A stretch of 62,650 bases of DNA from an uncultured Lachnospiraceae bacterium (GCA_910586715.1 CAJUJG010000010.1:1-62650), one strand, 5' to 3'; positions 25,426 to 34,600 are shown, counted from the stretch's first letter. The notes: generated from the letters alone by a model not told the origin. Numbers and translations: made by a program.

Positions 25426-25950
25426 ATGGCAGAGCACATAAGAGTCATTTTGACTGAGAAAGAAGTGAATGCGAGAATACAGGCAATTGGTGATGAAATT
25501 AGTCGTGATTATGCGGGAAAAAAGGTTCATCTAGTGTGCGTCCTAAAGGGCGGCAGTTTTTTTATGTGTGAGCTTGCAAAACGAATCACCGTGCCCGTAT
25601 CGATAGATTTTATGTCAGTATCCAGTTATGGAAAGGATACAAAGTCAAGCGGCGTGGTAAAGATTGTGAAGGATTTGGACGAGTCACTGAAAGATAAGGA
25701 TGTTATTGTTGTTGAGGATATTATTGATTCCGGACAGACACTTTCCTATCTGCTTGAACTTTTGGGGAAAAGAGGTCCCAAGAGCCTTACATTGTGTACA
25801 CTGCTTGACAAACCCTCAAGACGTGTGGTAAATGTAAGTGTGGATTATACGGGATTCGAAATACCCGATGAGTTTGTTGTGGGATATGGTCTTGATTATA
25901 ATCAAAAATACAGAAACCTTCCTTACATAGGAGTGGTGGAGTTTAACTGA
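25426..25950 (+). CDS. hpt: Hypoxanthine phosphoribosyltransferase
   Basis: 174 aa. The PRPP-binding motif VVEDIIDSGQTLSYL, the substrate-loop LVCVLKGGSFFM and the C-terminal VGYGLDYNQKYRNLPYIGV are all typical. Salvages hypoxanthine/guanine to nucleotides. Start chosen at ATG 25426 (protein begins MAEHIRVIL), with GAAGG 8 bases upstream; ATG 25411, which overlaps the tilS stop, has its ribosome site too close. The tilS-hpt-ftsH order is conserved in Bacillota. Confidence 0.93.
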   Translation: MAEHIRVILTEKEVNARIQAIGDEISRDYAGKKVHLVCVLKGGSFFMCELAKRITVPVSIDFMSVSSYGKDTKSSGVVKIVKDLDESLKDKDVIVVEDIIDSGQTLSYLLELLGKRGPKSLTLCTLLDKPSRRVVNVSVDYTGFEIPDEFVVGYGLDYNQKYRNLPYIGVVEFN

Positions 25951-26006
25951 CAAAGAGACGACAGAATAATTGCGAATTTAACTGGAAAGGGATATGGTTG
26001 TAAACA

Positions 26007-27857
26007 TTGGGAAGAAATTCAAAAGGGATTAACCTTGTATTTGTAGTAATTATGATTTTAATAGGCGTGACAATATGGATGAGCTGTATGCAGGAGAAGG
26101 AGGAAACCTACACAAAAGGTGAGCTGTTACGGCAGCTGGAGGCTGGTGAGGTTGTTTCCGTGGAAATTGAGCCGAATATCCAGGTGCCGACAGGTACGGT
26201 GTATGTTACGCTGCGCAATATCCAGCCGCCGAAGAAACTGTATGTGTCAGATGTGACAGAAATACAGGCGCTTTTGGCAAAATATAATATAGACCCCGTA
26301 GTTCAGGATGTGCCGCAGGAAAACTGGTTTTTGACGGAATTGCTTCCGCTTTTACTGCTTATGGTTGCGGTAGTGTTTATGTTCAGCATGATGACGGCGC
26401 AGAATTCCAACAGCGGCGGCGGAAAGATGATGAACTTCGGAAAGAGCCGTGCAAAGCTTACGACAGGGGGCGAGATTACGCTCAAGGACGTGGCGGGTCT
26501 TCATGAGGAAAAGGAGGACTTGGAAGAGATTGTCGATTTCTTAAAGGATCCTTCCAAGTACACGAGGGTAGGTGCGAGAATTCCGAAAGGCGTGCTGCTT
26601 GAGGGTGCTCCGGGTACTGGTAAAACGCTTCTTGCGAAGGCGGTTGCAGGTGAGGCGCGCGTGCCGTTTTTCTCGATTTCGGGCTCGGATTTTGTGGAAA
26701 TGTTTGTCGGTGTCGGTGCATCGCGTGTGCGGGATTTGTTTACTGAGGCAAAACGCAATGCGCCTTGTATTGTTTTTATTGATGAGATTGACGCAGTAGC
26801 AAGACGCCGCGGTACCGGTATGGGAGGCGGTCACGACGAGCGTGAGCAGACGTTGAACCAAATGCTTGTGGAGATGGACGGTTTTGGCACAAACGAGGGA
26901 ATTATCGTGATGGCGGCGACGAACCGTGTGGATATACTTGATCCTGCGATTTTAAGACCGGGACGTTTTGACCGTAAAATCAGCGTCGCGCGTCCGGATG
27001 TCGGCGGCAGAGAGGAAATTCTCAATGTTCATGCAAAGAATAAGCCGTTGGCGGAGGATGTGAACTTAAAGCAGGTAGCGCAGACTACGGCAGGGTTTAC
27101 CGGCGCAGATCTTGAAAATTTATTGAATGAATCGGCGATTCAGGCGGCGAAGGACAACAGGGGCTATATTGTTCAGGAGGATATTAATAAATCCTTTATC
27201 AAGGTGGGTATCGGCGCGGAGAAGAAGAGCCGCATCATCTCGGATAAGGAAAAAAAGATTACGGCTTATCACGAAGCGGGACATGCGATTTTGTTCCATG
27301 TGCTTCCGGATGTAGGTCCGGTGCACACGGTTTCCATTATTCCTACGGGCATCGGGGCAGCAGGCTATACAATGCCTTTGCCGGAGCGGGATGAGATGTT
27401 CAATACAAAGGGGCAGATGATGCAGGACATTATGGTGTCTTTGGGCGGACGCATTGCGGAGGAAATTATTTTTGATGATGTGACGACCGGCGCGTCGAGT
27501 GATATTAAAAAGGCGACGAAAGAGGCGCGGGCAATGGTAACGCGCTATGGTTTTTCTGACAATATCGGCGTGATTAATTACGATGAGGAGGACAATGAGG
27601 TCTTTATTGGACGCGATTTGGCACATACGAGAAGCCATTCCGAGGCAGTGGCAAACGAGATTGACATCGAGGTTAAGGCGATTATTGACGAATGCTACAA
27701 AAAGGCAAAGGATATTATTCTTGAAAACGAAACGGTTTTGCATTCCTGTGCCGATTTGCTGCTTGAGCGGGAGAAGATTGGAAGAGCTGAATTTGAAGCG
27801 CTTTTTGAGTCGGAATCGGAGGAAAAGGCGGTCAAAGAAGAGAAAATTGAATTGTAA
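26007..27857 (+). CDS. ftsH: Membrane-bound ATP-dependent zinc metalloprotease FtsH
   Basis: 616 aa. Two membrane spans (about 8-26 and 105-127) flank an extracytoplasmic domain. The AAA domain has Walker A GAPGTGKT (200-207), Walker B FIDEID, and the second region of homology ending ILRPGRFDRKI. The zinc-protease motif HEAGH is at 422-426 with the distal Asp in VTTGASSDIKKAT. Degrades membrane and regulatory proteins. TTG start at 26007; AAAGGGA lies about 14 bases upstream, a longer spacing than usual, so an internal start is possible. A 9-bp A/T-rich inverted repeat (27872-27902) follows the gene. Confidence 0.95.
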   Translation: MGRNSKGINLVFVVIMILIGVTIWMSCMQEKEETYTKGELLRQLEAGEVVSVEIEPNIQVPTGTVYVTLRNIQPPKKLYVSDVTEIQALLAKYNIDPVVQDVPQENWFLTELLPLLLLMVAVVFMFSMMTAQNSNSGGGKMMNFGKSRAKLTTGGEITLKDVAGLHEEKEDLEEIVDFLKDPSKYTRVGARIPKGVLLEGAPGTGKTLLAKAVAGEARVPFFSISGSDFVEMFVGVGASRVRDLFTEAKRNAPCIVFIDEIDAVARRRGTGMGGGHDEREQTLNQMLVEMDGFGTNEGIIVMAATNRVDILDPAILRPGRFDRKISVARPDVGGREEILNVHAKNKPLAEDVNLKQVAQTTAGFTGADLENLLNESAIQAAKDNRGYIVQEDINKSFIKVGIGAEKKSRIISDKEKKITAYHEAGHAILFHVLPDVGPVHTVSIIPTGIGAAGYTMPLPERDEMFNTKGQMMQDIMVSLGGRIAEEIIFDDVTTGASSDIKKATKEARAMVTRYGFSDNIGVINYDEEDNEVFIGRDLAHTRSHSEAVANEIDIEVKAIIDECYKKAKDIILENETVLHSCADLLLEREKIGRAEFEALFESESEEKAVKEEKIEL

Positions 27858-27926
27858 ATGGTTAAAATATCCAAAATTTATTGCCATTTATTGTAAATTT
27901 TGTGGAATATAGAAATAGATTTTATG

Positions 27927-27960
27927 GGGGGGTATGTTATAATACATATTGTAACCCCCC
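27927..27960 (+). promoter_or_regulatory. Extended -10 promoter inside a G-run/C-run inverted repeat
   Basis: TGTTATAAT (27935-27943) is a perfect extended -10 (TGnTATAAT); the -35 region is poor. It is framed by GGGGGGT (27927-27933) and ACCCCCC (27954-27960), a 7-bp inverted repeat centred on the -10 and start region. The repeat could be an operator or could change DNA shape at the promoter. Confidence 0.7.
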
Positions 27961-28113
27961 AATATATTGATTATAGCAAACCCCATTTTTTTGCTATATC
28001 CCATAAAGAAATACCTTCTCTAAAAGCGACAGCATATTGTACGGCTGTCGCTTTTTTCAGGATAAATTTTCGACAGGGTGTTAATCGTTTGATAAGAAAG
28101 GATAAAATTATAA
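27950..28113 (+). ncRNA. 5' leader of the DEAD-box gene, probable attenuator
   Basis: The predicted transcript starts near 27950. It first forms a 9-bp hairpin (27972-27980 with 27990-27998), then a strong terminator hairpin (28022-28057). Only after a further 56 nt comes the helicase ATG at 28114. No other gene lies between, so the helicase needs read-through of the terminator unless another promoter exists. The ligand or signal is unknown; it does not match a riboswitch class I can recognise by eye. Confidence 0.55.
28022..28057 (+). terminator. Strong intrinsic terminator in the DEAD-box leader
   Basis: AAAAGCGACAGC / GCTGTCGCTTTT form a 12-bp perfect stem with a 10-base loop and an unbroken T run (28052-28057). 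Confidence 0.88.
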
Positions 28114-29715
28114 ATGGAAACATTACGCTTTAATGAATTAAATTTAAGCCCGGAAATTCTCCGCGGCGTTAAGGAGATGGGCTTTGAGGAGGCTTCTCCC
28201 ATTCAGTGCAAGGCAATTCCCGTAGCGATGGAGGGCTTTGACATTATCGGACAGGCACAGACTGGTACGGGAAAAACCGCTGCATTCGGTATTCCTGTTT
28301 TGGAAAAAGTGCGCAAAGAGATTAAACATCCGCAGACGCTTGTTTTGTGCCCGACGCGCGAGCTCGCCGTGCAGGCGGCGGAGGAAGTGCGAAAGCTTGC
28401 GAAATACATGCATGGCGTAAAGGTGCTTCCCATCTATGGTGGGCAGGACATTAACAAGCAGATTCGTGCGTTAAAGGGAACACAGATTATTATCGGAACG
28501 CCGGGGCGTGTCATGGATCATTTGCGCAGAAAGACGATTCGCTGCGACTATGTGGATACGATTGTGCTTGACGAGGCGGACGAGATGCTGAATATGGGCT
28601 TCCGCGAGGATATTGAGACGGTGCTTGAATATATTCCGAATGAGGATCGTCAGACTATTTTGTTCTCTGCAACCATGCCGCGTGAGATTTTGGAAATTAC
28701 CAAGAATTATCAGAAACCGGACGCGAAGATGATTAAGGTGGTCAAAAAGGAGCTGACCGTTCCGCAGATTGAGCAGTATTATCTTGACGTAAAGCGCAAG
28801 GATAAGGTAGAAGTGCTTACGCGTCTTTTGGATTATTATGAGCCGAAGCTTTCGCTCGTGTTCTGCAACACGAAACGTCAGGTTGACGAATTGACAGAGG
28901 TGCTCAAGGGCAGAGGATATTTTGCAGAAGGGCTGCACGGCGACATGAATCAGGCGCAGCGTGACCGCGTGATGAAGAGCTTTCGAAACGGCAAGACGGA
29001 TATTCTGATTGCGACGGATGTGGCGGCACGCGGGATTGACGTTGATGATGTTGAGGCGGTGTTTAACTATGACATTCCGCAGGATGACGAGTATTATGTG
29101 CACCGTATCGGACGTACGGGAAGAGCGGGCCGCACAGGGCGTTCGTTTACGTTTGTAAAAGGTAAAGAGGTTTACAAGCTCAAAGATATTATGCGCTATT
29201 GCAAGACGAAAATCTATGCAATGCCGATTCCGTCTCTGAATGATGTCAATCAGATTAAGATCGAAAAAATAATCGATCAGATTGATACGATTATTGAGGA
29301 AGAAGATCTTACTTCGATGATTAATACGATAGAGCGCCATATTAATGAGTCGGATTATACGGCGATGGATATTGCGGCGGCGTTCTTGAAGATGTATATG
29401 GGCGAGCAGCAGCAAAACAGCGAGGCGGTGATGTATGGCGGTTATAATCTTGACAATACGGGCGCTGAGGAAGAGGGCATGGCGCGTCTGTTTATTAACA
29501 TCGGAAAAGCGCAGAAGGTAAAGCCGAAGGATATTCTCGGAGCGATTGCAGGCGAAGCGAATATGCCGGGTAATCTTGTGGGCGCGATTGATTTGTTTGA
29601 TAAGTATACGTTTGTCGAAGTGCCGAAGGAGAACGCGCCGGAAGTGCTTCGGGCGATGAAGAATGTAAAAATCAAAGGCAAGACGATTAATATTGAGCCG
29701 GCGAACGGGAAATAA
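28114..29715 (+). CDS. DEAD-box RNA helicase with DbpA-type RNA-binding domain (CshA/DeaD-like)
   Basis: 533 aa. All helicase motifs are present: Q motif (ASPIQCKAIP), I (AQTGTGKT), Ia (PTRELA), Ib (GTPGR), II (VLDEADEML), III (SAT), IV (LVFCNTK), V (ATDVAARGIDV) and VI (HRIGRTGRAGR). The C-terminus (about 460-530, LFINIGKAQKVKPKDILGAI...YTFVEVPKE) is a DbpA-like RRM. Such proteins remodel structured RNA in ribosome assembly, RNA decay and cold adaptation. RBS AGAAAGGA lies 11 bases before ATG 28114. The upstream terminator leader suggests control by read-through. Confidence 0.93.
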   Translation: METLRFNELNLSPEILRGVKEMGFEEASPIQCKAIPVAMEGFDIIGQAQTGTGKTAAFGIPVLEKVRKEIKHPQTLVLCPTRELAVQAAEEVRKLAKYMHGVKVLPIYGGQDINKQIRALKGTQIIIGTPGRVMDHLRRKTIRCDYVDTIVLDEADEMLNMGFREDIETVLEYIPNEDRQTILFSATMPREILEITKNYQKPDAKMIKVVKKELTVPQIEQYYLDVKRKDKVEVLTRLLDYYEPKLSLVFCNTKRQVDELTEVLKGRGYFAEGLHGDMNQAQRDRVMKSFRNGKTDILIATDVAARGIDVDDVEAVFNYDIPQDDEYYVHRIGRTGRAGRTGRSFTFVKGKEVYKLKDIMRYCKTKIYAMPIPSLNDVNQIKIEKIIDQIDTIIEEEDLTSMINTIERHINESDYTAMDIAAAFLKMYMGEQQQNSEAVMYGGYNLDNTGAEEEGMARLFINIGKAQKVKPKDILGAIAGEANMPGNLVGAIDLFDKYTFVEVPKENAPEVLRAMKNVKIKGKTINIEPANGK

Positions 29716-29844
29716 GTGCGGTTTCAAGTGCGTTTTAAAGAATAAAAGCTATTGACATGCGCATAATGGCAGCACTTAATAGTTGTACAGTAAATTGAAC
29801 AATTATTTGTACAGAAATATGGTCAGACCGTGCATGGGATGATT

Positions 29845-29931
29845 ATTTGTAAACCGGAACCTTTGCGGCATAGGAAGGCTTGGGGCAGGCGGATAGATAA
29901 AGAGAACAGATTGGTGTACAACATTGATGAT
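29845..29931 (+). pseudogene. YoeB toxin remnant
   Basis: About 29 codons read KPEPLRHRKAWGRRIDKENRLVYNIDD, which matches the core of YoeB toxins (compare GKPEPL...FSRRINEKDRLVY in the intact copy at 55322-55591). The N-terminus, the Leu-Ser-Gly turn and the C-terminal His-Tyr are lost. No antitoxin is nearby. Confidence 0.7.
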
Positions 29932-29944
29932 AGGGATTTCAGTT

Positions 29945-29966
29945 GCACCTGCCATTTGGCAGGTGC
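29945..29966. other. Perfect 9-bp hairpin beside the relaxase remnant
   Basis: GCACCTGCC-ATTT-GGCAGGTGC, with no T run after it. It lies between the YoeB and relaxase fragments. It could be a relic of a transfer origin or just a stable stem; nothing else supports either. Confidence 0.4.
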
Positions 29967-30077
29967 GTCCCCACGGGAAATAATAACGGAAAGGTCATGC
30001 TTGCTGCACAGCTCGTCACTCAATTTCCGAATGCGGTAATAGCTTTGCCTGCGGTCGTGATATTTATTATGTTCCAT
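29960..30077 (-). pseudogene. Relaxase (MobA-type) fragment
   Basis: Minus-strand codons read NKYHDRRQSYYRIRKLSDELCSKHDLSVI. This matches the segment after the metal-binding histidines of relaxases of Firmicute mobile elements (typically KYHS..R.YY.IR..SDELC.E.GLSVI). Both ends are missing. It marks the region as a decayed mobilisable or conjugative element. Confidence 0.65.
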
Positions 30078-30127
30078 GTTGTCGGCAAGTTCTTTCCCTA
30101 TCTAGTGTGCTTTATCAAAACTGACCA

Positions 30128-30925
30128 TCAGTGAAATTCTGACGTTTTTATCTTATTTTCAAGATTATTTAAGAAGTTAAGGGAAAGAGCATAATTATGA
30201 CTAAAAAAATCAATCCCTTTGCCTATATAATAATTAGCCTTTTCCTGTTCCTTTTGACTGCTGTAACAATCTGCTAAATATGAGCAGGTAAGAGGATAGA
30301 TTTGACGTATCATATCATAATTTAAAATCCCCCGGTGTAAGTAATTCAAAATATGCGTATATAACTGAATGGGTGTTAATTTATTAAGGTGCGGGGCTCT
30401 TTGCAGGATAAATGCAATATTAAAAAGCGTCCACAGTTCTTCCAACGTATATAAGTGATAATTCAAAACTTCATCAATGCTATAAAAAGCTTTTGTGATA
30501 CCAAGAGCCTTTATTGATAATTCATAAGCAGTTTTGTAGTCTTCTTTATATTGTGCCATGAGATAAGCCCGTTTTCCCAAAAGATATTGTAAAGGCTCAT
30601 CACATAAATAAAGTGTATGAGTGGATAATTCATCTAAGTACAGAATACAGTTATCTATTTCATGTTTCACAAGATAATCGTCAATTTGTTTCTTATCAGC
30701 ATTAAACTCGATGAGTTCCGCGATAGAAAGCATCGGGTAGAACGCTGAAATATTTTCTCCCAACTTGTTGAAAATATCTTTTAATATTTTATCAGATGGC
30801 ATTTTATGTCCATTTTCTATTTTTGATATATATTCTTTACTGCATATATTTTCACAAAGAGAAGACTGGCTGATATGTTTTGCGAGCCGCAATTCTTTAA
30901 TCAAAACACCAATGTTATTATTCAT
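30128..30925 (-). CDS. Helix-turn-helix regulator with TPR-like domain (Rgg/PlcR type)
   Basis: 265 aa. An XRE-type helix-turn-helix fills residues 1-60 (IGVLIKELRLAKHISQSSLCENICSKEYISKIENGHKMPS). The rest is helical, with TPR-like repeats rich in Tyr/Leu, as in peptide-sensing regulators of the Rgg/PlcR/MutR group. Start chosen at 30925 because GGAG lies 7 bases upstream; the longer upstream reading frame lacks this. It is divergent from the ABC exporter with a 111-bp gap, so it probably controls it. No pheromone-like peptide gene was found nearby. Confidence 0.8.
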   Translation of the reverse strand: MNNNIGVLIKELRLAKHISQSSLCENICSKEYISKIENGHKMPSDKILKDIFNKLGENISAFYPMLSIAELIEFNADKKQIDDYLVKHEIDNCILYLDELSTHTLYLCDEPLQYLLGKRAYLMAQYKEDYKTAYELSIKALGITKAFYSIDEVLNYHLYTLEELWTLFNIAFILQRAPHLNKLTPIQLYTHILNYLHRGILNYDMIRQIYPLTCSYLADCYSSQKEQEKANYYIGKGIDFFSHNYALSLNFLNNLENKIKTSEFH

Positions 30926-31036
30926 CGAAATTCTCCATTCAAAGGTTGACTGAAAGTTCAATTTTGAATCAAACAATCCAATGTTATTATGAGTATAGAA
31001 ATGAATTTTAGTTTTGTCAAGTAGGAGGAGAGATGG

Positions 31037-32809
31037 ATGAAAAAAACAAAAACGAATTCTGTAATAAGAATATTGTCTTATATTGTACCGCATTGGCATT
31101 TAGTAACGGCTTCTACAATAGCCGGAGTCGTTAAACTCTCAATGCCTCTTATTTTACCACAGGTAATAGGGTATTTTACGGATGAACTGTTAGTTTCAAC
31201 GTATATATCGAATACAGATAAGGTCAATGAGATTTTGAAATGGCTGGTAATATTGCTTGGTATTTATATATTGATTTATATACCCGCCGCATTTATCAGA
31301 CAGGCAGGATCGATAGAAGTTGCAAACAGAATAATGAATAAGATGAGATGTGAACTGTTTGAACATTTGCAGCTTATGTCGGCAGAGTTTCACAATAATA
31401 ATCGGTCAGGCAGTTTGGTGACAAGGGTAAACAGTGATGTGGAGCAGGTTCATGAATTTATATGGGGTGTAGTGACCAATATATGGATTGATGGAATTAC
31501 AATTATAATATATATCGTTTTGCTATGCAGGATTAATGTGTTTTTAACAATAGTGGCTTGTTTTGCGCTGCCTGTGTCCGTTATAGCCACAAAACGAATA
31601 CGTGAAAGGATAAGCCAAAACAGCCGTAAAGCGCGAAAAGGATTATCAGACATATCGGGTTATATGCAGGAAAGAATGTCAGGATTTTCAGTAGTGAAAT
31701 TATTTGGAATGGAAACGTTTGAGAATGACAAATTCAAAAAGTATTCGGACAAAATATATAAGTATAACAGGAACACAAACAGATTTTTTTCACTTGGAGA
31801 GGCAATAACATCTTCTTTTTCTGAAGTAATCTGTTCCGTGGTTGTATGCCTGTCTGCAATTTTAATAGTTAAGAACAAAATGACGATTGGAGAAATGATT
31901 ATCTTTGAAACATATATTGCATACTTTATTACGCCTATAAAGAGATTTGCTGAATTAAATGTTACGTATTCCAAAAGTATTGCAGGAATAGAAAGAGTAT
32001 TCGACATATTTGACATAAAACCTGAAATACATGAAAAAGAAAATGCGTTAATTTTTTCAGGAAAGGAGGATGTGCGGATTGCATTTCAAAATGTGAATTT
32101 CAGATATGATAAAACTGCATCTGAATATATTTTGAAAGATATCAGTTTTTCCATTGAACCAGAAGAAAAAGTGGCATTGATAGGATCAAGCGGGTGCGGT
32201 AAATCTACAATTATTAATCTGCTTGCAAGATTTTATGATATAGATTCAGGTAAAATAAGTTTTGGAAACAGGAATCTGTATGATTATTCAATGGCAAGTA
32301 TTTATAATCAAATGGGAATTGTTTTTCAGGAAACGATATTGTTTTCAGGAACGATAGAGGAAAATGTCAGGTATGGAAAAATAAATGCCACAATACAGGA
32401 ACTTGAGAGGGCGGCAGAAGCGGCAAACGCAACTGATTTTATAAAGAATTTTCCAGACGGTTGGAATACCGTGATTGGTGAAAGGGGAACGGGGCTGTCA
32501 GGGGGACAAAAACAACGTATTTCAATTGCGAGAGTATTTTTAAAGAATCCTAAATTACTAATACTGGATGAAGCAACAAGCGCCCTTGATTCAGAATCAG
32601 AAGCACAGGTACAGGATGCACTTGATAAATTAATGAAGAAAAGAACAACGATAATCATAGCACATCGTCTATCTACAATTGTAAATGCAGATAAAATAAT
32701 AGTTATGGATAAAGGAAAAATTGTTGAGATTGGAACACATGAACAATTATTACAACTTAATGGCAGATATAAAGAATTATATGATATGCAATTTAGAAAT
32801 GTAATATAA
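31037..32809 (+). CDS. ABC exporter (fused membrane and ATPase domains)
   Basis: 590 aa. Six membrane spans (about residues 15-310) precede a nucleotide-binding domain: Walker A IGSSGCGKST, Q-loop GIVFQETILFSGT, signature LSGGQKQR, Walker B LLILDEATSALDS and the H-loop AHRLST. This is a type IV half-exporter of the MsbA/BmrA/LmrA kind, working as homodimer for drugs, lipids or peptides. No peptidase C39 domain, so it is not a bacteriocin-processing type. RBS AGGAGGAG. It is followed 37 bases later by a sugar-binding-type lipoprotein gene. Confidence 0.9.
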   Translation: MKKTKTNSVIRILSYIVPHWHLVTASTIAGVVKLSMPLILPQVIGYFTDELLVSTYISNTDKVNEILKWLVILLGIYILIYIPAAFIRQAGSIEVANRIMNKMRCELFEHLQLMSAEFHNNNRSGSLVTRVNSDVEQVHEFIWGVVTNIWIDGITIIIYIVLLCRINVFLTIVACFALPVSVIATKRIRERISQNSRKARKGLSDISGYMQERMSGFSVVKLFGMETFENDKFKKYSDKIYKYNRNTNRFFSLGEAITSSFSEVICSVVVCLSAILIVKNKMTIGEMIIFETYIAYFITPIKRFAELNVTYSKSIAGIERVFDIFDIKPEIHEKENALIFSGKEDVRIAFQNVNFRYDKTASEYILKDISFSIEPEEKVALIGSSGCGKSTIINLLARFYDIDSGKISFGNRNLYDYSMASIYNQMGIVFQETILFSGTIEENVRYGKINATIQELERAAEAANATDFIKNFPDGWNTVIGERGTGLSGGQKQRISIARVFLKNPKLLILDEATSALDSESEAQVQDALDKLMKKRTTIIIAHRLSTIVNADKIIVMDKGKIVEIGTHEQLLQLNGRYKELYDMQFRNVI

Positions 32810-32846
32810 AAAGTATAAACAGTATTTTAAGTAGGAGGAAAAAGAT

Positions 32847-34166
32847 ATGAAAATTTGGAAATTAGTTACTTTTGGTTTGACAATTGCAACACTTTTGGCG
32901 GCTTGTGGAAAACAGCCGACAGATGAGGAGCATACTGTATCAGATGCACCTATTATAGAAAACAACTCTTATGAAAAGTGTACACTTACGTTTTCATGGT
33001 GGGGAGGAGATTCAAGAAATGCAGCGACACTTAAGGCAATTGAAGCATTTGAAGAAAAATATCCAGGAATAGAAGTGGAAACAAACTACGGAGCATGGAT
33101 AAATTGGGAGAATACTGTAGCTGAGATGTTTGTTACTAATACAACACCGGATGTATGTCAGGTCAACTGGAACTGGCTGTATTCTTACAGTGCTGATGGA
33201 AGTGTTTTTTTGGATTTGAATCGGGTTTCTGATGTACTTGATCTAAGTCAATTTTCAGATGATGTATTAGATCAATGCGTGGTGGGAGAAAAACTACAGG
33301 CTATTCCAGTATCAGTGACAGGAAGAATTTTTTATTGGAATCAGACTACATTTGAAAGAGCAGGAATTGAAGTTCCTAAAACATTTAGGGAACTATTGTA
33401 TGCAGGAGAAGCATTTAAGACAAAGCTGGGTGATGAATATTATCCACTTGTGCTTGGTGAATATGACCGCATGATTTTAATGGTATATTGTCTTGAATCC
33501 ATGTATGGAAAGGCGTGGGTTGAAAATGGCGAACTTCAGTATACGATGGAGGAAATTCAGATGGGACTTGAATTTATCCAACTATTGGAGCAGGAACATG
33601 TAATTCCTCCTCTTGAAATACTTCTTGATGATGGGGCAGATTCGATTGATGAGAACAATAAGTGGAGGAATGGTACATATGCTGGAGTTTTTGAATGGGA
33701 TTCTTCAGTTACTAAATATAATTCATCATTAGAGCCTGGTCAGAAAATTGTGGTTGGTAACTTCTTTGAGGATATGGGTGAGTATCATGGAGGTTATTCA
33801 AAGGTTTCTCTAGGTTTTGCAATATCGGAGAACTGCGAATATCCCAAAGAGGCGGCAATGCTGATTAATTTCCTTTTAAACGAGGAGGAGGGAATTACTC
33901 TCATGGGATCAGAGAGAGGCATTCCTCTTAGCGCGGCAGCACTAGAAATCTGTCAGGAAAAGAATCTGCTCGATGAAATTGTCGCAGAAGCTAATGTTAA
34001 GGTTTTGGAATGGGTGTCTTTTCCGCTTGATCCGAAGTTTGAATCTGTATCATTAAGAGAGAATATCTATCATGATGTTATGCAGGGATTAGGAAGTGGA
34101 AAATATAGTACAAAAGAAGCTGCACACATACTAATAGATGGCGTTAATGCGGAATTAGGTAAATAA
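32847..34166 (+). CDS. Solute-binding lipoprotein (family 1, carbohydrate type)
   Basis: 439 aa. A lipobox (LLAACGK) anchors it to the membrane. The mature N-terminus reads CTLTFSWWGGDSRNAATLKAIEAFEEKYPGIEVE, typical of sugar-binding family 1, and the C-terminal half has PKEAAMLINFLLNEEEG. Such proteins hand oligosaccharides to MalF/MalG-type permeases, but none is encoded here; the nearest transporter is an exporter. It may serve a permease elsewhere or act as sensor. RBS TAGGAGG. Co-transcription with the exporter is likely. Confidence 0.85.
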   Translation: MKIWKLVTFGLTIATLLAACGKQPTDEEHTVSDAPIIENNSYEKCTLTFSWWGGDSRNAATLKAIEAFEEKYPGIEVETNYGAWINWENTVAEMFVTNTTPDVCQVNWNWLYSYSADGSVFLDLNRVSDVLDLSQFSDDVLDQCVVGEKLQAIPVSVTGRIFYWNQTTFERAGIEVPKTFRELLYAGEAFKTKLGDEYYPLVLGEYDRMILMVYCLESMYGKAWVENGELQYTMEEIQMGLEFIQLLEQEHVIPPLEILLDDGADSIDENNKWRNGTYAGVFEWDSSVTKYNSSLEPGQKIVVGNFFEDMGEYHGGYSKVSLGFAISENCEYPKEAAMLINFLLNEEEGITLMGSERGIPLSAAALEICQEKNLLDEIVAEANVKVLEWVSFPLDPKFESVSLRENIYHDVMQGLGSGKYSTKEAAHILIDGVNAELGK

Positions 34167-34185
34167 CTTAAATCAACACTTTGAT

Positions 34186-34600
34186 TCAAATATAACAGGA
34201 TATAGCCATACCGCACCGCCTACAAAGAGAAAAAGTCACTAAAAGACTTGCAAAAATGAAGTTTGACAGGGCGCATAAAGAAAGCTTTGCCAAATATCCC
34301 GAAATGCGTGAGCAGTTGCAGAACCTTTTGGAGCAGGGTGAGAAGGTAACACGAAACAGTGGAAAGCGGAGATACAGTCTTTGCAAGTCGAATATGACAG
34401 CATCGATAAAGAGAAGTCAAAGACCGCCACAGAATTAGCTTATGCTGAGGTGATCCATTATAACAAGAAGAATCTTGAGAGGGAGATTCAGAACGAGAGC
34501 CGACAGCATAACAGACAACAAAGCAGGAGTAAGCAGAGGGAGGAAGATGGTTACGCAACAAGAATACACTTGGCATATGGGAAGAAATGTATCATGAAGA
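34186..34600 (+). pseudogene. Decayed mobile-element gene, perhaps a relaxase C-terminus
   Basis: Two plus-strand pieces in different frames: DRAHKESFAKYPEMREQLQNLLEQGEK (from 34262) and VEYDSIDKEKSKTATELAYAEVIHYNKKNLEREIQNESRQ (from about 34384). The helical, Lys/Glu-rich pattern looks like the coiled tail of relaxases of Tn1549-like elements. A frameshift near 34380 separates them. The identity is tentative. Confidence 0.45.

Noticed and set aside
27120..27887. 255-codon minus-strand ORF over ftsH
   Set aside because: Antisense shadow of the conserved protease domain; no start signal and no family likeness.
28471..29727. 418-codon ORF on the minus strand
   Set aside because: It lies wholly antisense to the DEAD-box helicase, is rich in Arg/His/Ile/Leu as reverse frames of such genes are, and has no ribosome site or known motif.
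30909..30990. 13-bp direct repeat CCAATGTTATTAT (30909-30921, 30978-30990) as regulator sites
   Set aside because: One copy is coding (Asn-Asn-Ile codons of the regulator) and there is no symmetry; it may be chance.
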